DNA from: Terriglobus roseus
GTDB taxonomy: Bacteria > Acidobacteriota > Terriglobia > Terriglobales > Acidobacteriaceae
NCBI RefSeq assembly: GCF_900105625.1
Contig: NZ_FNSD01000001.1
Location: 2,480,001-2,544,000, forward strand
DNA length: 64,000 nt
Direction: 5' to 3'
In this document: piece after piece, positions 43,318 to 52,086 of the stretch
Numbering within the stretch: the first letter of the stretch is position 1
Layout of the letters: every line of letters begins with the position of its first letter
The notes under the pieces: model-generated
What the model was told of the DNA's origin: nothing
The model's input: only the letters and a program-made list of their open reading frames with translations
Databases searched by the model: none
Translations under genes and position numbers: made by a program

Positions 43318-45462
43318 ATGAAAGCGAATTGGATCGTTCTAGCGGGCACCTTGGTGCTGGCCTCGGCTTGTAGCGTCCTGATGGGACAGGAAAAAGAAGA
43401 TCGAACGCTGTTATCGCAGCAGCAGATGACGGCCATCATCAATGAAGTGTCCGGCGAGCGAGCGATGCATCATGTGCAGGAGCTGGTGCCCTACCAGTTT
43501 GTTCGGCCGACGTCGGAGTACCAGTCGCATTTCCGCGAGGCGGAGGCGATGGCGCGCATGGCCAAGGAGTATGGTTTCAGCAACGTTGCCATCGAAGACT
43601 ATCCGACCGGCCAGACGTGGCAGCCCACCGTCGGCGAACTGTGGACGTCGTCGCCGAAGAACTCGAAGATCTATGACATTCATGACATCCCCGAATCGCT
43701 TGCATCGACCAATGCCAACGGCGATATCAGCGGTGACCTGGTCAGCGTAGGCCAGGGCGCGGCTGCGGACTTCGCAGGTAAGGACGTGAAGGGCAAGTTC
43801 GTTCTGTCGCTGGCGCCCAGTGGTCTTGCCGCGATCTATGGCCGCGCGGCCGCTGCCGGCGCCATTGGCGTGGTGGGCATCAGCGCGATTGGCGCGGGCG
43901 ACCGTGCAGTGGACTACCCGAACGCCGTTGTCTGGACAACCGTGGTTGCGCAGCCGAATACAGCAGCGTGGGCCGTCTCGCCAAAGGTCGCGCGTGAGTT
44001 GGAGACGATGCTGAACCGTGGCCAGAAGGTCACGATGCGCTCCATCACCAAGAGCGAGCAGGTACCCAACAAGCAGGAGATTGTTCACGCGGAAATCCCC
44101 GGCGATGGCAGCACCACGCAGGAAGTGGCGATTGGCGGACACCTGTTTGAGTCCTACATCAAGCAGGGCGCGAATGATGACAGCTCGGGATGTGCGCTGA
44201 CGCTTGAGATCGGCCGTGCTTACCTGAAGCTGATCGCTGAGGGTAAGCTGCCGCGGCCAAAGCGCACGATCAACTTCCAATGGGTGCAGGAGATCAGCGG
44301 TACCAACGCCTGGTTCAATGCACACCCGGACAAGCAGAAGGTCATCATTGGCGATCTGAACTTTGATATGGAGGCGTTGCGCCTGAGCCAGAGCCGCAGC
44401 TTCTGGATCCTGCAGCGCACGCCCGACACCTTTCCGTCGTATATCAATGACATTGCGCAGAGCCCGATGGAGTACATCGCAGAAGTTTCGCGGGAGCGTG
44501 TTCGCTATCGCGCCACGGGCTATGGCGCATCGCAGCCGGTGGAGTCGCCCAACGGCAGCACCGATGCGTTCTACATCAAGGTCGATAAGCACTACGGCTC
44601 CAGCGATCACGTGACGTACATGCAGCATGGCATTCCTGCTGTCATGTTCATCACGTGGCCGGACATGTGGTATCACTCGTCGCAGGACACCCCGGACAAG
44701 CAGGATCCTACGCAGTACAAGCGTGCGGCTGCGGTTGGAACTGCGTCCCTCATGGCTCTCGCATCCGGCACGGATGAGATGGCGGCTCGCATTCTGAGTG
44801 AGAACATCGGCCGCGGCCTGGCGCGCATGGGCGAGTCCCATACGAAGGGCCTGGGCTACATGGCGGATGCCACGGACGCGGCCTCGCTGACCGATGGCTA
44901 TAAGGAAGCGCGCATCGCCGTTCTTCACCAGGCCGAGGTCGAGAAGGGCGTCGTCACCTCTGCGAGCGTGCTATGGACGAACGCCGATAGCGGCAAGCAG
45001 AAGACGTCGGCCTTCCTGCCACTTATCGACCAGCGCGCCACAGAACTATTGAGCGAGGTGAAGGCAGCGTACCAACTGCAGGCTTTGCAGCGCGGCGTGC
45101 CCGCTGCAGAACCGGTCATGACGGCGCAGGAGAAGGAAGCAGCCAATCTTATGGTCGAAGGGGTCGCCCGCCCCGGCGGCCTGGGTGGACCCGGTGGGGG
45201 TGGTGGTGGCGGACAACGCGGCGCTGCGCCTACCGGTCCTCAACTGCCGCAGGAGATGAACGCGGAGTTCGCGATTCTGCTGGGGAAGCATAAGACAGCC
45301 CTGGAAATTCGAGACTTCCTATCCGGAGAATTCACGCCGCTGCCTCTCGCCGATCTGATGGCCGTGCTGCATGCGCGCGAGACCGCCGGTACAGTGAAGC
45401 TGACCGTGAAGGCAGAGACTCCTGCGAAGACAGGCAAGGCAGGGAAGAGGGCAAGCAAGTAA
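43318..45462 (+). CDS. M28-family zinc aminopeptidase with PA domain
   Basis: The ATG at 43318 follows CAGGGAGAC and gives 714 residues with a lipoprotein-like or Sec signal (LVLASACSVLMGQ). A protease-associated insert lies at about 130-190 (DFAGKDVKGKFVLSLAPSGL, AGAIGVVGISAIGA). The M28 zinc centre is read from GGHLFESYIKQGANDDSSG (His, Asp), VQEISGTNAW (Glu), IGDLNFDM (Asp) and DMWYHSSQDT (His). It should trim peptides in the periplasm or outside the cell. A glycine-rich tract (about 630) and a Lys-rich tail end the protein. A strong terminator follows. Confidence 0.88.
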   Translation: MKANWIVLAGTLVLASACSVLMGQEKEDRTLLSQQQMTAIINEVSGERAMHHVQELVPYQFVRPTSEYQSHFREAEAMARMAKEYGFSNVAIEDYPTGQTWQPTVGELWTSSPKNSKIYDIHDIPESLASTNANGDISGDLVSVGQGAAADFAGKDVKGKFVLSLAPSGLAAIYGRAAAAGAIGVVGISAIGAGDRAVDYPNAVVWTTVVAQPNTAAWAVSPKVARELETMLNRGQKVTMRSITKSEQVPNKQEIVHAEIPGDGSTTQEVAIGGHLFESYIKQGANDDSSGCALTLEIGRAYLKLIAEGKLPRPKRTINFQWVQEISGTNAWFNAHPDKQKVIIGDLNFDMEALRLSQSRSFWILQRTPDTFPSYINDIAQSPMEYIAEVSRERVRYRATGYGASQPVESPNGSTDAFYIKVDKHYGSSDHVTYMQHGIPAVMFITWPDMWYHSSQDTPDKQDPTQYKRAAAVGTASLMALASGTDEMAARILSENIGRGLARMGESHTKGLGYMADATDAASLTDGYKEARIAVLHQAEVEKGVVTSASVLWTNADSGKQKTSAFLPLIDQRATELLSEVKAAYQLQALQRGVPAAEPVMTAQEKEAANLMVEGVARPGGLGGPGGGGGGGQRGAAPTGPQLPQEMNAEFAILLGKHKTALEIRDFLSGEFTPLPLADLMAVLHARETAGTVKLTVKAETPAKTGKAGKRASK

Positions 45463-45496
45463 GACGCAGGTGTACCAGGCTCTTCGCTTTGTTTCA

Positions 45497-45527
45497 GGGC
45501 TCTCCTTCGTGGAGAGCCCTTTATTTT
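45497..45527 (+). terminator. Rho-independent terminator
   Basis: GGGCTCTCC and GGAGAGCCC close a TTCGT loop and are followed by TTTATTTT. It lies 34 bases past the M28 peptidase stop and is the clearest intrinsic terminator in the window. Confidence 0.9.
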
Positions 45528-45643
45528 GCGTTCGATGCTTCGGCAGTTTCGAAGATCGGTCGTGTAACAAGCTGCGCCCCAATGGGGCCTGATGCATACC
45601 CTGCATGTCAAAAGTTATGCTGAAGGTGCGAAAAGGCGGTGGC

Positions 45644-46876
45644 ATGACGGGCAGGCAAGAGAATTCAACAGCATACGGAGTGCTGGGCGCGGCCAGCCTC
45701 TGCCACATGCTGAATGACATGGTGCAGTCGCTGTTCATTGCGGCTTACCCGATTTTCAAAGGCAACTTCCATCTGTCATTCGGCCAGATTGGCGCGCTGA
45801 CGCTGGTCTTCCAGATCACCGCGTCGCTGTTACAGCCGGTGGTGGGTCTGTATACGGATCGCAAACCGCTGCCGTACTCGCTGCCCTTTGGCATGACTAT
45901 CTCTCTAGCCGGGCTGCTGACACTTGCATTCGCTCCCAGCTACGCCATGCTGCTACTGGGTGGAGCGCTGCTTGGCATTGGGTCTTCGATCTTTCATCCG
46001 GAGTCATCGCGGCTGGCGCGGCTCGCATCCGGTGGCGCGCACGGCATGGCGCAGTCAATCTTCCAGGTGGGCGGAAACTTCGGTTCGTCGCTGGGGCCGC
46101 TACTGATCGCGTTCGTGGTGCTGCCGCGTGGCCAGCAGAGCCTGGCGTGGTTCTCACTGGCGTCGCTGTTGGGCATTGTGTTGCTGTCGGGACTTGGCCG
46201 CTGGTACCAGTTGCATGGACGCACCATACACAAGAAGCAGATCGCTGCGAAGGTGCAGACCCTGACGCGCAGACAGGTGGGCCGCGCGCTCGCCGTGCTG
46301 ATTGCGCTCACCATGTCGAAGTACTTTTATCTGGCAAGCATCACCAGCTACTACGTCTTTTACCTGATGCAGCACTTCCGTCTTTCGCAGAAGGACGCGC
46401 AGCTGGACCTGTTCCTGTTTCTGGCAGCAGTGGCCGCCGGTACAGTCATTGGCGGGCCGGTGGGAGATCGCATTGGTCGCAAGAAGGTGATCTGGATCTC
46501 GATTGCCGGCGTATTGCCGCTGACGCTACTGCTGCCGTATGTGTCGCTGCCGATAACGGTGGTGCTCAGTGTGTTGATCGGGCTGGTGCTTGCGTCGGCC
46601 TTCTCGGCCATCCTGGTCTACGCGCAGGAGCTGATGCCCGGGCGTGTGGGCATGGTTTCCGGACTCTTCTTTGGTCTGGCCTTCGGTCTTGGAGGGTTGG
46701 GCGCGGCGCTGCTGGGCACGCTGGCGGATCACACAAGTATTGTGTTTGTGTACAAGGTCTGCGCGTTCCTGCCGGCGCTTGGTTTGCTGACCGTGCTGCT
46801 ACCGAATCTTGGCGGCGATGGCGGCGGTAGACCTTCGCCGACACCTTCGCTGGATGCAGAGGAATTACCCGCCTGA
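45644..46876 (+). CDS. MFS efflux transporter, fosmidomycin-resistance (Fsr) type
   Basis: This protein has about 410 residues from the ATG at 45644 (AAGGCGG upstream); an ATG at 45605 is the alternative. Twelve hydrophobic segments are visible. Fsr-type marks are HMLNDMVQSLFIAAYPIFKG near the N-terminus, GLYTDRKPLPYSLPFGM after helix 2, FHPESSRLARLASGGAHGMA and QSIFQVGGNFGSSLGPLL. The second half has GPVGDRIGRKKVIWIS. It should expel small drugs by proton antiport. It is alone; a hairpin follows at 46888. Confidence 0.85.
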   Translation: MTGRQENSTAYGVLGAASLCHMLNDMVQSLFIAAYPIFKGNFHLSFGQIGALTLVFQITASLLQPVVGLYTDRKPLPYSLPFGMTISLAGLLTLAFAPSYAMLLLGGALLGIGSSIFHPESSRLARLASGGAHGMAQSIFQVGGNFGSSLGPLLIAFVVLPRGQQSLAWFSLASLLGIVLLSGLGRWYQLHGRTIHKKQIAAKVQTLTRRQVGRALAVLIALTMSKYFYLASITSYYVFYLMQHFRLSQKDAQLDLFLFLAAVAAGTVIGGPVGDRIGRKKVIWISIAGVLPLTLLLPYVSLPITVVLSVLIGLVLASAFSAILVYAQELMPGRVGMVSGLFFGLAFGLGGLGAALLGTLADHTSIVFVYKVCAFLPALGLLTVLLPNLGGDGGGRPSPTPSLDAEELPA

Positions 46877-46887
46877 GAACTGTATGA

Positions 46888-46919
46888 CCGCGCGGGTAGC
46901 GCAGTGCCTACCCGCGCGG
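46888..46919. terminator. Bidirectional hairpin between convergent MFS and SDR genes
   Basis: CCGCGCGGGTAG and CTACCCGCGCGG are perfect 12-base arms with an 8-base loop. It fills the 56-base gap between two convergent stops. Confidence 0.8.
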
Positions 46920-46932
46920 CTCAGTTCCGCGG

Positions 46933-47766
46933 CTACTGTGGGAAGTCTGTGGACACGGAGACGCTGCGCCACTCCTCCACGTTCTTCGCGTCGCGCTGCA
47001 GACGGTCTTCCATCCACGCGATGGCGTCGCTGCCCATCAGTAGATGCAGTGGCTGTTCGGCACGACCTGCAAGATCGACCAGCACCTTCGCGAGCTTCGC
47101 CGGATCACCCTCCTGCTGGAGGCTTTTGCCGTTGAGCCACGCCTGCATCTGTTCCAGTCCCGGCCCGTACTCCGGGAGTTCATCCGCGGTGTATCGCACG
47201 GAGCCCGGTTCCAGAAACTCCGTCCGAAAGAAGCCTGGCTCCACTGCCGTCACCTGAATGCCCAGCGGCTGCAGTTCACCCGCGAGTGATTCCGACCAGC
47301 CCTCGAGCGCGAACTTGCTGGAGCAGTAGAGCGATGCCATGGGACCGCCCTTGAGACCGGCGATGGACGAGATGTTGAAGATGCGTCCGCTCTTCTGTTC
47401 GCGCATGCCGGGCAGGACGGCGCGCGTGACGTGCATGGCGCCGAAGACGTTCACGCGATACTGCGCTTCGACGTCGTCAGCCGATGCCTGCTCAAACGGG
47501 CCGAAGTGTCCGTAACCTGCGTTGTTGACGAGCAGGTCGATGCGGCCGAAGCGCTCGATGCCGGCCGCCACTGCTGCTGTTGCTTGTGCAGGCGCGGTCA
47601 CGTCGAGCGCGACGCCCAGCAGGTGTTCCTGCGTACCCAGTGCCGACGCGATCTTTGCGGCATCGCGTGCGCCTGCGATCACCTGGTCGCCTGCTGCCAG
47701 TGCTGCCTTTGCGATCTCAAGACCCAGTCCGCGGCTTGCGCCTGTGATCATCCAAACCTTGCTCAT
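46933..47766 (-). CDS. Short-chain dehydrogenase/reductase
   Basis: This protein of 277 residues is a classical SDR: VWMITGASRGLGLEIAKAAL, ALDVTAP, LLVNNAGYGHFGPFEQ, NISSIAGLKGG and catalytic YCSSKFALEGWSESL, then VTAVEPGFFRTEFL. This type (SDR_c of the retinol-dehydrogenase-like group) reduces carbonyls with NADPH. It is divergent from an AraC-type regulator with a 139-base gap, a common arrangement in which the regulator controls the SDR. Confidence 0.88.
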   Translation of the reverse strand: MSKVWMITGASRGLGLEIAKAALAAGDQVIAGARDAAKIASALGTQEHLLGVALDVTAPAQATAAVAAGIERFGRIDLLVNNAGYGHFGPFEQASADDVEAQYRVNVFGAMHVTRAVLPGMREQKSGRIFNISSIAGLKGGPMASLYCSSKFALEGWSESLAGELQPLGIQVTAVEPGFFRTEFLEPGSVRYTADELPEYGPGLEQMQAWLNGKSLQQEGDPAKLAKVLVDLAGRAEQPLHLLMGSDAIAWMEDRLQRDAKNVEEWRSVSVSTDFPQ

Positions 47767-47905
47767 TCCGTAGCTCCTTCTTGCTTACCCTGCTGAGGCT
47801 ATGGGACTTCCAGAGGCAAGCGGTAGAACGAAGCATGCGAATGCTTGCCTGATCCGCTCAGGCACTGCAGCCGACGAGAACCCTGGGCGATGTTAGCGAC
47901 GTCTG

Positions 47906-48811
47906 ATGGTTATGACTTCCCTGCAAGAGTTGCAGCGCCGCATCGTGAACCACGCAACCGCGCCCACCACGGTAACAGCGGTGCCCGGCCTGTCGCTGTA
48001 CCACGCAGACAGCGACGCGCCGCTGAGCGCGAAACTCATCTACACGCCCATGGTTTGCATCATGGCGCAGGGCGAAAAGAAAGTGCTGCTGGGCGATAAC
48101 GTCTTCCGGTACACACCGGAGAGCTATCTGATCAGTTCCATCGATTTACCCGTGACCGGGCGGGTCTGCAATGCGGCACCGGGGCACCCGTACCTGGCTC
48201 TGAGTCTTGCGATCGACACGCGCCTGCTGTCCGAACTGTTGATGACATTGCCGCCCGCACCGACAGAGACGGAGCCACGCTGCGGGCTGGCCATCGGCAA
48301 GGTGGATGATGCGTTGCTGGATTGCTTTGTGCGGCTGACGCGTCTGCTGGAGGAGCCGGGGGCGATTGCGACGGTGGCGCCGCTGATCTCACGCGAGATC
48401 CTATATCGATTGCTGCAGGGCGACCAGGCCCAGATGCTACGGCAGATTGCCACGCAGGGGAGCCGCACCGTCCAGGTGGCGCGCGCGGTGCAATGGATCC
48501 GCGAACACTACGCCGAGCCGTTCTCTGCTCAGGCGCTGGCGCAGGTTGCCAACATGAGTCCGGCGTCGCTGCATCGCCACTTTCGTGCCATCACGGCAAT
48601 GAGTCCGCTGCAGTACCAGAAGCAGGTGCGCCTGCAGGAGGCACGCCGGCTGCTGGTGACTCAGGGAGAAGATGCTGCGACTGCGGGCTTTCACGTTGGC
48701 TATGCCTCGCCGTCGCAGTTCAGCCGCGAGTACACGCGTACCTTCGGCAAACCGCCCCGGCAGGACGCAGCTTCCCTGCAGTCGAGGGCCGGTGCGGTTG
48801 CCGTCCCATAA
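47906..48811 (+). CDS. AraC-family transcriptional regulator
   Basis: This protein of 301 residues may start at this ATG or two codons later. The N-terminal AraC_N cupin-like domain has TVPGLSLYHAD-like and TPMVCIMAQGEKKVLLGDNV segments. The C-terminal two-helix-turn-helix unit reads FSAQALAQVANMSPASLHRH and PLQYQKQVRLQEARRLLV, then GFHVGYASPSQFSREYTRTF. It should activate or repress the divergent SDR gene in response to a small molecule. Confidence 0.9.
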   Translation: MVMTSLQELQRRIVNHATAPTTVTAVPGLSLYHADSDAPLSAKLIYTPMVCIMAQGEKKVLLGDNVFRYTPESYLISSIDLPVTGRVCNAAPGHPYLALSLAIDTRLLSELLMTLPPAPTETEPRCGLAIGKVDDALLDCFVRLTRLLEEPGAIATVAPLISREILYRLLQGDQAQMLRQIATQGSRTVQVARAVQWIREHYAEPFSAQALAQVANMSPASLHRHFRAITAMSPLQYQKQVRLQEARRLLVTQGEDAATAGFHVGYASPSQFSREYTRTFGKPPRQDAASLQSRAGAVAVP

Positions 48812-48814
48812 AAC

Positions 48815-49702
48815 CTACTTATCGAACTTGCGCCACCAGATGTCTTTCACACTGATCTTTGTGGGCTGTGATTCGATCTCGAAGCCGATCAATCCCATCT
48901 GGTTGTTGGCGTCGTTCGGGTCGTCATCGATGAAGGTAGCCATGAGCTGGCCGTTCATGATGTGCATCATGACGCCGCCGCGCGCGATGATCTCGTAATC
49001 GTTCCATTCGTTCGTTTTGACGTAGCCGCCGAGTGCCGCCTTGCTGCCGATATTGGCAACCAGCCGGTTGCCCTTACCGGGCAGTGCCTGCGTGACCTGG
49101 CCACGATACGCAAGGATGCCCTGCATGGTGTTCTCGGAGTACCACTGGCCCGTGTAGTCCGAAGCGGACTGACGCACAGGAAACCAGAAATCCGCTTGCG
49201 GACCTGTCAACAGCCACTTGGTCGGCGTGCCCGTGGGACCGGCGCCAGCGGGCTGCGGGCGCGTCCATGCTTCGCCGGTGTGCGAGCGATACTGGATGCC
49301 GCCACCGCCACCTTTTTCGATCTTCATTTGCAGCTTCAGGTCGAAGTCCTTCGCCTTGTCAGCGGTGTAGACGATGTAGCTGTTGCCTTTGCGGTCCTCT
49401 TCCTTCGTCTCGCCGATCATGACGCCGTCTTCAATGCGCCAGATCGCCGGGTCGCCATCCCAGCCCTTCATGGTCTTGCCATCAAAGAGTTGCGTGTAGC
49501 CAGCGTGGTCGTCGATGTCGTAGGGCAGCGGGTCATGGAACTTGGGCATGCCGGGCAGCATTTTGCCGCCGGGTCCGGCAGCGGGTGGACGGGCCGCTTC
49601 GGATTCGAGGGCGGGGGAGACGGCCTGTGCCGTCATGCTCGTAGGGGAGATGACCGCGAGGGCGGCGAAGATGATTGGCAGAGCGAGGAGCGTCTTGCGC
49701 AT
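48815..49702 (-). CDS. Secreted DUF1080 protein, fourth copy
   Basis: The ATG at 49700-49702 gives 295 residues with a clear signal peptide (MRKTLLALPIIFAALAVISP, cut near TAQA). A longer frame upstream crosses the operator and repeats. The DUF1080 domain shows TQLFDGKTMKGWDGDPAIWR, IEKGGGGGIQYRSHTGEAW, QADFWFPVRQSASDYTGQWY and WNDYEIIARGGVMMHIMNGQ. It should cleave keto-glycosides outside the cytoplasm. An operator matching those of the sugar and lactate units lies 19 bases before its start, so it likely joins the same regulon despite being 40 kb away from the main cluster. Confidence 0.85.
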   Translation of the reverse strand: MRKTLLALPIIFAALAVISPTSMTAQAVSPALESEAARPPAAGPGGKMLPGMPKFHDPLPYDIDDHAGYTQLFDGKTMKGWDGDPAIWRIEDGVMIGETKEEDRKGNSYIVYTADKAKDFDLKLQMKIEKGGGGGIQYRSHTGEAWTRPQPAGAGPTGTPTKWLLTGPQADFWFPVRQSASDYTGQWYSENTMQGILAYRGQVTQALPGKGNRLVANIGSKAALGGYVKTNEWNDYEIIARGGVMMHIMNGQLMATFIDDDPNDANNQMGLIGFEIESQPTKISVKDIWWRKFDK

Positions 49703-49720
49703 GGAGTTGAGGCCTTCCGT

Positions 49721-49734
49721 TTGAGACGATTCAA
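49721..49734. promoter_or_regulatory. LacI-type operator, site 4
   Basis: TTGAGACGATTCAA matches the reverse complement of site 3 (TTGAATCGTCTCAA) in all 14 bases. It lies 19 bases before the leftward DUF1080 start; on the minus strand a TAGACT hexamer, a possible -10 box, is close upstream. Confidence 0.65.
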
Positions 49735-49825
49735 AGACGAGCCAGTCTAGAACCGCCGGGAGTGGTTTGGCGATTGGTTTGTGGGGAAATAAGTGAAGCA
49801 CAGCGGTTCGCGCTTCGCGCAAATT

Positions 49826-49924
49826 CCCGTGTCTCAGAAGCGAGACATGGGCACCCGGTCTGGAGGCTGCGCTTGATGTTTGTGGTCGCAGTGGAACCCA
49901 CCTTTTGCTTCGCATAGGATGGGG
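49826..49924. repeat. Dispersed palindromic repeats, family B, copies 3 and 4
   Basis: CCCGTGTCTC and GAGACATGGG (49826-49851) pair with one wobble around AGAAGC. A second hairpin begins CCCACC at 49897 and ends GGATGGGG at 49924 with TTTGCTTCGC in the loop. They fill the gap between the DUF1080 and mnmG genes. The first is 19/23 identical to a stretch inside mnmG. Confidence 0.75.
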
Positions 49925-49942
49925 CGCCGGATTCGGTATTGC

Positions 49943-52030
49943 CTATGCGGGGGAGGCTGCGGATGGGTTTGGGGAGCGGGCCTGCACCTCGATAAGCATG
50001 TTGATCAGGGTCAGTGCGGCCGGTGTTACGCCTGGGATGCCGCTGGCCTGGCCGATGGTCTGGGGGCGGACGCGGTCGAGCTTTTCCTGGATTTCGCGGG
50101 AGAGGCCGCTGACGCCCTTGTACTGAAAGGATGCGGGGATCCGGCGGGACTCTGAGCGCTTGAGTTTTGCTATGGCGCGGAGTTGCTGGTCGAGGTAGCC
50201 GGCATACTTGAGCTCGGTTTCTACGGCGCGGAGTTCGTTGCGAACGCGTGAGGTCATGGGTTCGACTGCGTAACCTTCGAGGCCGGCCTTTGCGAGATGC
50301 TCGCGAAGCGCTGGGACAAGGCTTTCGATCTGGACTTCGGGACGCTTGAGGAGATGGGCGAAGGTTTGCCCCTTGAGATTGCTCAGGTCCCACATCTCAG
50401 ACGCGAGACATTTCGACAGTTGTGCAACTGTTGAAATGTCGACTCTGGTTGCGTCAAGGAGCGCTGTCAGCCTGGCCATGCGAGCCTGCCGCGCTTCGTA
50501 GCCGGCCCATGCTTCGTCGTCGATGAGGCCCAGACGGCGACCATAGGGTGTCAGGCGGCGGTCGGCGTTGTCGATGCGGAGGTGCAGGCGGAACTCCGCA
50601 CGGCTGGTGAACATGCGGTAGGGCTCGTTGGTGCCCTTGCTGATGAGGTCATCGATGAGGATGCCGGTGTAACCCTCGCTGCGGTCGAGCGTGAACGGCT
50701 CCTCGCCCTTCACGTTCAGTGCCGCATTAATGCCGGCCATCAGGCCCTGGCACGCCGCCTCTTCGTAGCCGCTGGTGCCATTGATCTGGCCTGCGAGATA
50801 GAGGCCGTCGATGCTTTTGACCTTCAGCGAACGATCGAGCTCCGTCGGGTCGATGGCGTCGTACTCGATGGCGTAGCCGGGCCGCAGCATGGTGGCATTC
50901 TCCAGACCGGGGATCGAGTGCACCATGTCGAGCTGCACTTCCGCGGGCAGCGAGGTGCTCATGCCGTTGACGTAGATCTCGTCCGTGTCGAGGCCTTCGG
51001 GTTCGAGGAAGAGCTGGTGCTGCAGCTTGTCCGGGAAGCGGACGATCTTGTCCTCGATGGACGGGCAGTAACGCGGGCCGATGGCTTCGATCTGGCCGCT
51101 GTACATCGGCGACCGATGCACGTTGTCGCGGATCAACTCGAGCGTGCGCGGCGTGGTGTTCGCGATGTGGCACGGAATCTGGCGGAGATACGGCACGTTC
51201 TGCGAGCGGAACGAGAAGGGTGTCGGATCGTCGTCGCCGGGCTGCACCTTGAACTCTGTCCAGTCGATGGTGCTTCCGTCGAGGCGCGGCGGCGTACCCG
51301 TCTTAAGGCGGCACTGGCGCAGGCCCAGCTTCTTGAGGTTCTCACCCAGATGAACGGAGGCAGGTTCGTGCGGTGTTCGGCCGGCGCTGGTCTTCTGTTC
51401 GCCGCAATGGATCAGGCCGTTGAGGAAGGTGCCGGTGGTGACGACAACGGCGCGTGCGTGGAGTTCGCGGCCATTGCGGAGTTTCAGCCCGACGCAGCGG
51501 CGCGGGGCTGCTGAAGTATTCGAATCAGACCTGGCGGCGCTGCGATCCCACACATCCGCTTCGCTTATGTATGGGGTCCCCGGATCTGTGTCAGCCGAAG
51601 GACTTGGGGGTTCGTCCCGCGATTCCAACAGGACATCCACAACCTCTGCCTGAACGAGCGTGAGGTTCGGAATGGTGTCGAGAAGTTCGCGCATGTGAAC
51701 GCGGTAGAGCGCTTTGTCGCACTGGGCGCGGGGTGACCAGACGGCGGGGCCGCGCGAGGTGTTGAGCAGACGGAACTGGATGCCGCTCTTGTCCGCGACC
51801 AGACCCATGACACCGCCCAGCGCGTCGACCTCCCGAACGAGATGGCCCTTGGCGACGCCGCCGATGGCTGGGTTGCAGCTCATCTGTGCGACCAGATCGA
51901 TGTTGAGCGTGAGCAGGGCCGTACGCAGACCCATGCGCGCGGAGGCCGCAGCGGCCTCGCAGCCGGCATGGCCTGCTCCGACGACGAGAACGTCGAAGTC
52001 CTGCGCGATCTGTCTCTGCGTATCGCTCAC
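49943..52030 (-). CDS. mnmG: tRNA uridine-5-carboxymethylaminomethyl modification enzyme MnmG (GidA)
   Basis: With MnmE it makes the cmnm5 group on wobble uridine of certain tRNAs, using FAD, NADH and methylene-tetrahydrofolate. A GTG start gives 695 residues, longer than the usual 620-640. Seen are the FAD site [20 protein letters not shown], the [20 protein letters not shown] block with a catalytic Cys, IPCHIANT with the second Cys, [15 protein letters not shown] and [17 protein letters not shown]. Residues about 137-177 are an insert absent from standard MnmG, and residues about 531-548 are encoded by a palindrome; both contain repeat-like DNA. No mnmE or rsmG is adjacent. Confidence 0.95.
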   Translation of the reverse strand: MSDTQRQIAQDFDVLVVGAGHAGCEAAAASARMGLRTALLTLNIDLVAQMSCNPAIGGVAKGHLVREVDALGGVMGLVADKSGIQFRLLNTSRGPAVWSPRAQCDKALYRVHMRELLDTIPNLTLVQAEVVDVLLESRDEPPSPSADTDPGTPYISEADVWDRSAARSDSNTSAAPRRCVGLKLRNGRELHARAVVVTTGTFLNGLIHCGEQKTSAGRTPHEPASVHLGENLKKLGLRQCRLKTGTPPRLDGSTIDWTEFKVQPGDDDPTPFSFRSQNVPYLRQIPCHIANTTPRTLELIRDNVHRSPMYSGQIEAIGPRYCPSIEDKIVRFPDKLQHQLFLEPEGLDTDEIYVNGMSTSLPAEVQLDMVHSIPGLENATMLRPGYAIEYDAIDPTELDRSLKVKSIDGLYLAGQINGTSGYEEAACQGLMAGINAALNVKGEEPFTLDRSEGYTGILIDDLISKGTNEPYRMFTSRAEFRLHLRIDNADRRLTPYGRRLGLIDDEAWAGYEARQARMARLTALLDATRVDISTVAQLSKCLASEMWDLSNLKGQTFAHLLKRPEVQIESLVPALREHLAKAGLEGYAVEPMTSRVRNELRAVETELKYAGYLDQQLRAIAKLKRSESRRIPASFQYKGVSGLSREIQEKLDRVRPQTIGQASGIPGVTPAALTLINMLIEVQARSPNPSAASPA
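50389..50440. repeat. Palindromic element inside the mnmG coding region (C-terminal side)
   Basis: Bases 50407-50440 form a 34-base near-perfect palindrome: 16-base arms with one G-T pair and a TG loop. The adjoining 50389-50411 (CCCACATCTCAGACGCGAGA...) equals the intergenic repeat at 49826-49848 in 19 of 23 bases. It encodes residues about 531-548 without breaking the frame. Confidence 0.8.
51500..51622. repeat. Repeat-derived insertion in the mnmG coding region (N-terminal side)
   Basis: This stretch encodes about 41 extra residues rich in Ser, Asp, Pro and Arg between two strands of the FAD domain. It contains a hairpin at 51547-51576 (CCCACACAT ... ATGTATGGGG) followed by TCCCCGG, the layout of the dispersed family B repeats. 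Confidence 0.65.
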
Positions 52031-52086
52031 ATCCTTATTTTACGGGCGTGGCAGAAGGGAACTCGCGCCGGCGTTAGGAATCGTGC

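Noticed and set aside
43318-45462. Possible link between the M28 peptidase and the neighbouring MFS pump as one operon
   Set aside because: A strong intrinsic terminator at 45497-45527 separates them.
49731-50393. Minus-strand frame of 220 codons overlapping the end of mnmG
   Set aside because: It is in another frame of mnmG, is very rich in Arg and Pro, and has no family signature.
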